A stretch of 64,000 nucleotides of DNA, taken from Fragum whitleyi (lineage: Eukaryota > Mollusca > Bivalvia > Cardiida > Cardiidae). Where the stretch lies: positions 50,444,517 through 50,508,516 of the forward strand of contig OX411543.1 in NCBI GenBank assembly GCA_948146395.1, given 5' to 3'. Positions 26,101 through 38,100 of this stretch are shown piece after piece. Position numbers and translations under genes: made by a program. The notes beneath the pieces are model-generated. The model was not told the origin of the DNA, made no database searches, and saw only the letters and a list, made by a program, of their open reading frames with translations. Each line of letters opens with the position of its first letter. Position 1 is the stretch's first letter.

Positions 26101-29100
26101 TATATACATACACTCTGTAAAAAGTGAGATGGGCAATACTGTGTATTATAAGGGGTCATTTCAGTCAAAGGGTAGAGACTGAAAAACTGATTAGTAGCCA
26201 TCCTGACAGAACCACTCTGATTGTACACATATAAGAATTAACCCATTCCTGTTTTACAAAATTTTGGACCTGTCCAAATTCAAAGGTTTTGCAGACGAAA
26301 ATTAAAAGTGAATTTAATTTGAAAAATAACCATTCAGTAGGGTAGAAAATAGTGTGGAAAAAAAAGAAATTGCTTGTCAGAAGCAATTTCTTCTTTTTTC
26401 ACAATGTTTTTTCAATCATAAAATCTCAGACACGTAAAAAGCAGGGATTAAACAGCAAAGGGTTAAACTAAAGGCACATTGAATAATTACAGAAGGGCTC
26501 TGTCAAAGTGCACAGCAGTTGGTGACAGGGACATTGGGGAAGAAAGTGTTTGCTTAACCCTTTACTGTTTAATCCCTGCTTTTTACGTGCCTGTGATTTT
26601 ATGATTGAGAAAACATTGTGAAAAAAGAAGAAATTGCTTCTGGCAAGCAATTTCTTCTTTTTCCACACGATTTTCTACCCTACTGAATGGTTAATTTTCA
26701 AATTAAATCCACTTTAAATTTTCGTCTGCAAAACCTTTGAATTTGGACAGGTCCAAAATTTTGAAAAACAGGAAAGGGTAAAAGTAGGTCAAAGCTAAAA
26801 ACAATTTTGGTAGACATTCTAGAAGCCTATTTCTAGCTTTTACAATCTAAAAAGTTGCTAAAATACTTTAAGCAATAAAAACCTCGGACAAGCTTTAAAT
26901 TGCATCATTTGATGTGAAACACCAGGACAGTTGGTCACATAGGAAAATAGGATTCATCTATAAGACATTCTACTTATCTATAAATCTTACTTTTCATGAA
27001 CAAAAAAAGCTATTTTTTCTGATGAAAATATAGCTTTTATTGTTCAATCAACGAAAGAAAAATTGATCTAACATTTTAACAAACAATAATTATACCTTGT
27101 TTATTCTTTAGAGGTATCATGTGTTTCGAAAGGGGACTCAAAATATCATTTATTATCTTCATCTTGGAAAAATCTGTGCTTTGTACTGGTTTGAAATTAT
27201 TCTTTGTTAAATCACATTGAATATTTCAGACAAATGAATTGATCTTACTCTTTAACAAACAATTATCCTCTGTTTATTCTTAAGATATATCATGTACATT
27301 GATACAGGACGAAAAATATCATTTGTCATCTTCATCTTGGAAAAAGCTTTGCTTTATGTTGGTTTCAAATTAATCTTTGTTTAACCCTTTAAATATTCCA
27401 GACAATTGGAGGCAGTTTAATGTGTGGCCGAAACAACAGTGATATAATCACACTATTTATGGCCCTAGATGTAGTTGTTCATGTTGTATCAGGTATTCCA
27501 AACTAATATTTCTCTTGTTAATGTTAAGAAATACATATTGTTTTAAGCAATTTCTTTCCCCCAAAAAAATTGCAAGAAAAACAAGGCTTTTCCTCGCTTT
27601 TTAAAATCACAGTCATTGATCCCTAGACCATGAAATTCTAAGGTTTAAAATGGGTTTTAGGTGGGTAAAAAAGAGGGCAAGTCATATATATTTATCATTC
27701 TAGTATAACTGTCTAAATTATCTAAATTAATAAAACAATTTCAACAATTAAGTGTCTGTAGACAATTTAATATGAATCTTGATAAATGAGAAAAACTGTT
27801 TGTTTAAATTATGTAGCTTTTATATTGCTTAGGTTGCAAAGATATAAATTAAGTTGGATCAAAATAGGATTATTTAGGTCAAAACCCTTAAATTGTTTAA
27901 GGGTAAAACACAAGCCCAGAAAAATGAACAATTATTTCAAGTCTTTGCTGCAAGTGAAGAGAAAGAAAGAAGCTCTGAAAGTATTTGGCTTGACAAGATG
28001 AAGAGGTCACCAATATATCTTGCTCTGCTTATATGATGTTCAGTAAATGATAGCTGATTCTAATCTTTTGAAATTTCAAAATTATCATTGTACCCCCACA
28101 TACAAAGTAGAGGTAGATATATTGGTTTAGCCCTATCTTTCTATCTCTGTCTGTTCATCTGTAGAACTTTTTTGTTTTCATACTTTAACTCAAGAACAGA
28201 GTGGCCTAGAATTTTGAAACTTCGTGCAATTGTTACCCTTGACCCAAGGAGGTGGCCCCTATTATTTTTTGTGTCATGTAGGTCAAAGGTCAATGTCTGA
28301 ATTGAATTTTATGATAATATTACTTGGACAAAGTGCCAGTGGGAGGTATAAGTCTGCTTTGTGGCAGATTTAGTTTTGATTACAGTTGATATTGTCCAAA
28401 AGATCATTTCTATTAAGTAACAAATTTTATTCAGTGACCATCAAATAAAAAGCCTTCACCAAAAGCAAAATCTCTGAAAAAGTAGACATTATTAAATGAA
28501 AAGTTGTTTATCATTGGATCCAACATTGTTCAAATCCAATAGAATCGTCTTAATGAGATGATTCTAATGGTAACAAACATCATAGGATTGAGTAAGGTTT
28601 ATGCAACAGCTTATATGCTATCAAAATGACCTGTCTTATCAATCATGAAATATGGTAGTAAGACCATTTCCATTAATGACCTCTTTTCGATGGTCCCCTA
28701 AGTAGTGGTTTAACACAAGTTTTGCTGCTTTCCAATACTATTTTAAAAACTCTAAAAATGCTTAAATGAAAAACAGACAGATAACACAAAACATTGAAAA
28801 GAAATTGGAAATGTTCAGCTTTTGCAGGTGCTTTTAATGCTTATCACAGGGCTTGTGTTCTTGTTTTTGTCAAAATCATATGCTTTAACTAAAATGAAAT
28901 GGCATACAATATTTAAGAAATAGAGAATAATGAATGAGTGGTCATGAAATAACGAATTTATTAAATGAGTCATCTTTAAGAAGATGATAACAAGGCTGTG
29001 CCGAGTTTTTATCTGTTTTAGATGATGAGTTTAATGAATTCTGTATTTTATGAGCATAAATTTGATATTCTACTTGTAATATGACCCAATTTTCGGTGAC

Positions 29101-32100
29101 AAATCATCAAAATTCTTGAAATTCAACATCTAAATTTTCCGCATAACCTTAAACGCGGCTTAAAACTGACTGCACAACATATACATTATGACGTCATTTT
29201 TCTGGTTTCAAAAAAGCGTTGCTGTTCACGTTTAGCTCATTTGAATAGCTATTCCAGTGTAATAACACCCTTGTAATATCAAAAATATTCAACGTTGTTA
29301 TTTTACTCGCCCAATGTGGGTCATATTATAAATTGATTTATTGAGATACTAGGTATCCAGTGATGGATCCAGACTAACCAACATCTGTGCTTAATAAGTT
29401 TCTATGCAGAAATTCAATCAAAATTGTGTAGTTAACCCTTTTCTGTTTAATCCCTGCTTTTAACGTGCCTGTGATTTTATGATTGAGAAAACATTGTGAA
29501 AAAAGAAGAAATTGCTTATGACTAGCAATTTCTTCTTTTTCCACACTATTTTCTACCCTACTGAATGGTTATTTTTCAAATTAAACCCACTTTAAATTTT
29601 CGTCTGCAAAACCTTTGAATTTGGACAGGTCCCAAATTTTATAAAACAGAAAAGGGTTAAACTATTGAATGTTTGAAAATCTGGATCTGCCACAGTTATC
29701 ACATAAGGTTTAAACTATGAGAGAAAAAGTACATATTGTTTTAACCAATTTATTCTTTCCCCACAATGGCTCTTTTATAAGCTATAATTTTTTCTCCAAA
29801 CACTATTAACCCTTGATTTGCTAAAATCCGAATGTTCTGCTTTGGCAGGAGATATAGACAAAGCTCAGCCTGCACATATGAGCAGTCTGATCCTAGTGTA
29901 TGCCTCTGATTATCATTTTAAACCAGAAAAAAATATAATACCTTATCTTCAAAATAATTTTCTAACTCACAATAAGTGCAATTAGTGTTTTCCGGGGTTA
30001 CATTTTATTTAATTTTGCCAAAGATTTTATGCAACATTACATGGGTTAAAAATGATATTTTTCAGTTTCCAAGAGTAGGGTAAGCTCTGTTGAGGATTTG
30101 TGGTTGGAAGAGGATGAAGTCATAAAATGTGTAACCATACCTTTTACAAGAAAGGTAAACATTCTAATAATTATTAATTCATTGAGTATCTAGATTAGAT
30201 TTTTGTGCTCACCTGAGCACAAAGAACTATTGTGATCATCCAATTTATCTTATAACTATAAAAATATCCATGTGATAACATCCCATATGATATTTTTTAT
30301 GATATCATATGGATATTTTTAGAACAATGACACAAGGGGGTTAATTTTAGAAACTTGCATTTCTGTAAGAAACTTTGACGAAAAACGAGGCAAATAGAGG
30401 TTATAAAATGAATATAAGACATACTTACTGTATTGTATGAAAAAATATCTAACTCACTTGTGGGAATTAATAATTGTCTCAGCAGAGCCACGACAATTAT
30501 AAATTCCCCCAACATTGTAGGATATTTTATTTCATACAAAACTCTAAGTACATATTATTTATATTTCTTTAATGCTTTTTGGTGGTTATAGAGAAATAAC
30601 GGTGGATTATCACTTGATAATCTCACCGCAAAAGCAGTAAAATTATCAAAAACTTGTACCCTGCTTTGTGCGTTTCATCCTATCTGACATCATCTATGTG
30701 GGGCAAATTTCAAGTGAAGTCATAATGAACGTTGCATAGCAATCACATGCAAAATGACTTGCTTTACGAAAATATGTCAAAGAAATTTCATATTTTGTCT
30801 CATTTTAGCATTAAAGAAATAGAATAATTGTATGTTTTTCGAGTAAGATTGATTTATATTTCATTTTGTGAACAACAAAAGCTATATTTTTACTCGTGAA
30901 AATATAGCTTTTGTTGGTCACTCAATGTAAAATAAATCAATCTTTAACTGAAACAAACGATTATCCTCTATCTCATTGTGGGATGTGCTTTATATACAAT
31001 TACTTTAAACACCTTATCCTCCTTAAAAAGGGGATAAATCTTGATGAAACTAAGCAAGAATGTTTCTTGGGTCAAGCTTTCCCAAATTGTTTGAAAAATT
31101 AAAAACCACCCTTAACTCTAGTTGCCAAGGAAACAAAAAAGGGGAGAAAGGAAAAATCTTCTTTTCTGAAACCAGGAGGCCGACAGCTTTCATGTTTGGT
31201 ATGTAGCATCATCTAGTGGACCTTTACCAAGTTTGATTATATCAGGACACTTCGGTCAAATTTGGGCTCTGTCTGGGCCTGTTAAACATAGTTAGAATGA
31301 GCAAAAATCTTCAAAATTCTTATCTAAAACCAGACAGAAGACATCTTTCATGATTGATATGTAGCATCATCTAGTGGACCACTAATAAGTTTGTTCATAT
31401 CAAGACTATGGGGTAGAATTTAAGGTTTCCCAAGACACATCTGTTTTAACATAGAAACAAAGAGAAAAAATCTTCTACTCCAAAACCAGAAGGCAGACAA
31501 CTTTTTCAGTTTGGTAATTCATATCATATCCAATGGGATGCACCCTCTTTTACATTGAATCAAAGTGAAACCTTATCTTATTCCTGTGATGTCCAAGTGG
31601 TCAAGGAAAATCAGATGAGTGATTCAAGACCAGCATGGTCCTCTTGTTTTATGATTATGCTGTTGTTTGTAAAGATATGAAATGAGCCTATGTGTGATAT
31701 TTCCAACAATTTCACACATACATGAGGCACAAATTTTGAGCAGATTAGACAATGACACAATGGAATAAAAAAATATGCTGACCGCCTGAGGAGCCTTTAA
31801 GACCATATCTATCCATAAAGTGCATAGTGAAGACTCTGTTCAGACTGTGCGGCTGCGCAGGCTGGCCAGGAGATTTGCTTTGCACACAGTCATTGTTGGA
31901 AATGTCACACACAGGCTCAATAACATTGGCCTTGGTATGTAATTTACTTATTTGTAGATTTTGAAATTTCCTTTCCTTGAGTTTTCAAATTGAAATAGGG
32001 GATACTCATTTGTTTCAGTCTGTAAGGTTTATTTATCTTTGATTGAGTGAACAACAAAAGCTATATTATTATTAGTGGCAGAGCTACAAGTGAAAATATG

Positions 32101-35100
32101 ACTTTTGTTGTTCACAAAATGAAAGCTTTACAACCATTTATGAAAGACAAATGATTATTTTATTTCTTTAATGCAAATAATGGATTGTATCGAGAAATAT
32201 TGAGACAAATTTATTTAAAGCACATCATTTTGCATTATATTTGAATTTGTTCATTGGTCTACTTATAGATGACATCAAATAGAGTGAAATGAACAAAAAT
32301 AGGATTTAATTTTTTTGATAATTTTACTGGTTTTCTGGTGGTTTTATCAAGTGATTATCTACTGTTATTTCTCATTAAACCACCAGAAATCAAAATATTC
32401 ATCATAAAGTGTCCTTTTCATAAATGCTGGATCTGAAAGGCAATTATTTTTCCTTAAAATGATGCACAATGTTTTGCATTTGGGCATACTTGATAAAGTG
32501 TTTTATACATTTTTATGATTAATTTTATTGTTCCAATATATTTTGCAGAACTCCTACTACCAGTTTAATAAACAGACAGATAGAAGAACATTTTCTCTGG
32601 CAACTGTAAACTCGGGGATGTTTTTACAACTTTATAAAAACAATTGTGTTGAGGACTGTAGGTAGGTCTTCACTGTACTACTCATGGTGTGTAATCTGAA
32701 ACTGCCATACTTTATTTATGGTTGTCTTCCTCTGATTTTGTTGACACCACAGTATCATGATACAATATCTTTTATCAGTGGCAAATTATTTGAATCACAT
32801 ATCAGGGTTGGATCTGAAATTTCTTTTCGGGGGTGGGGGGGGGTGGGTTGGGTCGGGTGGGTCGGGGGTATATAATGTAATGTATATAAATTCACTTCTT
32901 TGATTTTAACTTCTTGGACTTTACCCATAGCTTTATAATGAATTTGCTGTGTAATCCTTTCAATAAACGTAATTGCATACAGTTAAGGTCATTTACATAT
33001 GTAAAACAAGAATATAAGAAAGAACAATGAATCCAAGCTGATGTATTATAATACCACATGTATTATTGTATTGCAGAATATCTGTTGGAGGATTTGGAAA
33101 GAAATCATTCCTGGTTCCTACAGTTAATACTTTGGCAAAGAACAGGTCTGTTGAAAGTAGAATCTTTCATGAATTGTCTTAACACTTGTCATGCTGAATA
33201 AATTTTGGCTAAAAATTTTCATCAAAATCAAAGAGCAAAAAGCACTGAAAGTACCAACTGTGGGTGAATTATTATTTGAAAAAATAATATATTGACAATT
33301 CTGGTTTGAAAGTGAGAAACAGGTGGTGTAGACTAACATCAGACTGCACATATGTGCAGGCTGATGTTTGTCTATAGCTGCTGCCAAAGAAGGAATAATC
33401 CGGGTTTAGCATGACAAGGGTTAAAAGTCAGCTGTAAATATTAGAAGTAATTATGGGCATGACTAGGATTTTGTACACACAAAATCAGGGACCACACAGA
33501 TATAGGCACTAGGGGAAAACTTAAACTGATGTCAATCTGCTCCTTTTGGCGAGAAATGGACAACAAAGCAAAGGGTCCCAGGGACAATTTTAATGATTTC
33601 AGCACTGATGAATGGTCACCACATTAAAAAAGCTGTAGTTACAATGTTATGATAATTCATCAACAATATTTTTTGACACAGGCCTTATCTTGTATGCACT
33701 TGCATAATGTGCGTAATGCTGGTTTTGCCCATGGTGGTCTTAACAAAAGATAGGAAAAATAGTTAGACCAACATTAGTAAAGTTTATCATATTTCTTTTC
33801 AGCTCACTTGAGCACAACATGCTCAAGGGGAGCTATTAGGATCACCCTGAAACCGTCATTCATTGTGTGTCGTCTGTCGTCAACAATTTAGAAAAACTTC
33901 TTCTTCTCCTGAACCACTGGGCCGATTTCAATGAAACTTTGACAGAATGTTCCTTGGGTGACCCTTTTTTAAAATTGTTCACGAAATTTTGAATTGCCCA
34001 TTAATATGGGTGTGGCAGGGAGGGGCTTATTTTGATCCAAAAATCTTTGATCGACATCTACTGAACCACTGGGCCGATTTTAATGAAACTTACCAGAATG
34101 TTCCTTAGGTGACCCTTTTCAAAATTTGTTTGCGAAATTAGGATTGGTTCATAAGTATTGGCATCACATGGCAGGGCTTATTTTGTGTCTCCTCAGTAAT
34201 GAATGTTTGGGCATGGTCTATTTTCACTTTAAATTCTTGGAATAACAAATCGTCTTCAACAATTAGGCAAATGTGAATGAAACTTTGCCAGAAAATTATT
34301 AGAATGAGATCCTCTAGACCAAATAACTTCAGGTGAGTGGTTAAGGGCCATTCTGGCCCTCTTGTTTTCAAGGCATCATCAATTTCAAATTCTAAAAGAT
34401 AAGAAATAAAGTCGTATACATGTTTGCTTCATTTATAAAGCTCTTTTTGGAGAATGGATTCAAAAACATTTTAGTCGTAAAAAAGTTTCAAAAATAAATT
34501 TTACCCAGCATTTACCTTTCCTTACATACTATGTCATGTCTCAAAGATCACTAAACTTAATGTTTCTATTTTCAGGCCTATTTCTAATGAATTATTGCAT
34601 GAAGTTCTGACATGTTTGAACAAAGAACTCTGTCAAGTGAATGGTAAAGAGTTGGATTCTTACAAGCTGTCTGTGATGGGAACATTTTTCTTCAAATTCT
34701 TCTGCCATGTTGGGAAAGATCTGGTTAGTATTTGTGACCCGTCAGGCAAAAAGGGACAATCTGGGTAGAGTACGGACTGCGCAGACTGACAAGGGTCTAA
34801 AAATTGTGCTCTTGTACTTTCTGAATCTGAAATGATCAATCTACAGTCCTGTGAACTTTTTAGCTCACCTGAGCACGAAGTGCTCATGTGAGCTATTGTG
34901 ATCACCTTTCCTCCGGCGTCCGTCCGTCGGTCGTCGGTCGTCGTCCGTCGTCCGGCGTCCGTCAACAATTTCTTTAAACAACATCTCCTCCTAAACTACT
35001 TGGCCAATTAACACCAAATTTTACAGAAATGTTGCTTAGGTGGTCCCCTTCAAAAATAGCTAAAAGAATTGAAATCCATGAAAAACTCTGGTTGCTATGG

Positions 35101-38100
35101 CAACAAACAGTGAAATTTTGAGAAAATCTTTAAAATTCTTCTTCTTCTCAACCAGTAGTTCTACAGACTTAAAACTTGGCATGGATGATCAGTTCATAGA
35201 CCTGAATAAAAATAGCTAAAATCATATCTTTTGGGCCACCAGGTGCGGAGCACCAGGGGGGAGGGGGTAGTACTTTTGTGAAAATTTGTAATCTTTAACC
35301 TTCTTCTTCTTCTGAACCACAAGCCCTACATACTTGAAAATTGGCATGGATGATCAGCTTATAGACCTTAATAAAAATAGCTAAAATCATATCTGTTGGG
35401 CTGCCAGGTGCGGAGCACCAGGGGGGAGGGGGTAGTACTTTTGTGAAAATTTTGCAATCTTTAACCTTCTTCTTCTGATGAACCAGGAGCCTGACAGATT
35501 TGAATATTGGCATGGATGATCAGCATATGGACCTTAATAAAAATAACTAGAACCATGACTGTAGATTCACCAGGTGCGGAGCACCAGGGGGGAGAGGGTA
35601 GTACTTTTGTGAAAATTTGTAATCTTTAACCTTCTTCTTCTTCTGAACCACAAGCCCTACAGACTTGAAAATTGGCCTGGATGATCAGCTTATAGACCTT
35701 AATAAAAATAGCTAAAATCATATCTGTTGGGCTGCCAGGTGCGGAGCACCAGGGTGGAGGGGGTAGTACTTTTGTGAAAATTTTGCAATCTTTCACCTTC
35801 TTCTTCTGATGAACCAGGAGCCTGACATATTTGAATATTGGCATGGATGATCAGCATATGGACCTTTATAAAAATAGCTAGAACCATGACTGTAGATTCA
35901 CCAGGTGCGGAGCACCAGGGGGGAGAGGGTAGTACTTTTGTGAAAAATTGTAATCTTTAACCTTCTTCTTCTTCTGAACCACAAGCCCTACAGACTTGAA
36001 AATTGGCATGGAGGATCAGCTCATAGACATTAATGAAAATAGCTAAAATCATGACTGTAATGCCACCAGGTGCGGAGCACCAGGGGGGGAGAGGGTAGTA
36101 CTTTTGTGAACATTTTTTAACTTTAACCTTCATCTTCTAATGAACCAGGAGCCCTACAGACTTCAATATTGGCATGGATGATAAGCATATGGATCTTAAA
36201 TAAAATAGCTTAAAGCATGAATGTAGGGCTACCAAATGCAGAGCATTAGGGGATCGAGGGGTAGTACTTTGGATCAATTTTGAAATCTTTAACCTTATTC
36301 TTCTCCTGGATCAGGAACCCTACAGACTTGAAAATTGTAATGGGTGATCAATATATTGACATTAATAAAAATAGCTAAAATCATGACTGTAGGGTCACCA
36401 GGTGCTGAGTGTCTTAGGGAGGGGGTAGTACTTTGGATCATTTTTGAAATCTTTAAACTTCTTCTGATGAACCAAGAGTCCTACAGACTTGAAAATTGGT
36501 ATGAATGATCAGCATATGGACATTAATTGAATTAGCTAAAATCATGACTGTAGATTCACCAGGTGCAGAGCATCTTGGGGGAGGGGGAGTGCTTTGTTGA
36601 GAATTTTGAATCCCTACAGCCTTTATATTTGACATGGATTGATCAACTCATTAAAGAAAACTTTAAAAAGTCTCAGACTCAGCCTGTATATCTGGCATAG
36701 ATTAACTGATCACAGACCTTTTATGAAAAAAGCTTAAATAAATAATGACCAGGGGAGGAGCAGAGGGGGGGGGGGAGGATTATTTCAAATGTTATCTGAT
36801 TGAATAAGTGAAAATCTCTTTTTCTGTGGTTGCATGGACATACCTAGGTAATGAAGCTTTTTTCTCAGGTGAGCGACCCAGGGCCAACGGCCCTCTTGTT
36901 TTTGAAATGTGACATATGGTTAACCTGTTCTAAATCATATTTCTTTTTCAATTATTTATTTTTCAGCTGGCTTCTTTTTGCATGGCAGGTCTTAATTAAG
37001 AAGTCTCAAACATTACATGATTGTATAAAAATGATTTTCACAAAATCCAAAAAATGGAATGGAAGGAGTTTAGGAAAAGTTATGACACTCCATAGTAGAT
37101 TTAGGACAAGTTACCAAGTACACAGGTATCTGGTTGGGTAACATTCGTGCCGGGGTCCTGAATCTATATGTGTTTACCCTTGGTTGATTGAATTGAGTAT
37201 TATGCCATTTTCAACAATTTTTCAGTTATATCATCGTAGCTGGAGCACCTTGCAATTGATTCCTGATATTTTTCTCACCTAGGTCTATGATTATCAATCC
37301 ATTGGTGAGAGACAAATAGTCAGAAAGAATGGCTGAACAAAAAAACATGCCAAATCATGTTAATATCAAAGTACTGAAAGCTTTAATTTCCTTATTGTGT
37401 GTCAGCATTAAATGTGGAAATATAATTTTGAAACTGTCTTGTTTTAAAAGTAAAATCAGGTGGTATAGACTAAGATCAGACTGCACATATTTGCAGACTG
37501 ATCTTTGTCCATACCTCCTGTCAAAGCAGGAATATTCTAGAATCAGTATGACAAGGATTAACCAACTATTGTATCTGCTCTATGTACCTTTGGGGGTCAA
37601 ATTCAGAAAAGAATTGAAGACTGTCTTAAATTATTTTCGGAAGATGATTTCTAGATGGTCCTACAGACAATAATCATATAGATTTGAGAGTCTTGGCTAC
37701 TCATTTGTAAGACTCAGACTAGCAACACCTGCCTCTATTAAAACCATATAGGACTTTGTTGGTTCGATTCCCTTTCACAAAAATTCTGGGTCTGCCTTTG
37801 TATTTAGCTCCTGATACAGATAGTGCTGTTCACAAGTGATTTTACAAAAATCTTGACTAAAAAATCTCGTTCATCTCCTGCTTGAAACGAAAAAATCACC
37901 GTATTTTCAAATATTTGGTGTAGTAGAATCAATGAAATTATTGGAATTCTCATGAGATTTTCAAATTTTAGTAATCTTTGCAAACACTATTGTTTATTGT
38001 AACCACTAGCTGTTCGGTACATTTCTTGTTTGATCATAAGCAGGTAATGGGTAAAGTGCTCAATGTTTGTCAGGTTGGATTTTCCCCTTTGTTGAAACTG

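Noticed and set aside
29848..29915. Exon-like segment after CTTTGGCAG (GAGATATAGACAAAGCTCAG) before exon 13
   Set aside because: The same sequence recurs at 33350, 37450 and 49200 in MITE family 2. It does not fit the phase between exons 12 and 13.
35295..36635. Several 60-72 codon minus-strand frames with similar proteins (also 57284-57663)
   Set aside because: They are read across the ~165-bp tandem units of repeat family A, so their likeness to each other reflects the DNA repeat and not a gene family.
37700..37790. tRNA-like segment with GGTTCGATTCCC near 37760
   Set aside because: The B box is good, but no matching A box at the right distance and no closing acceptor stem could be found. 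It may be an old SINE remnant.
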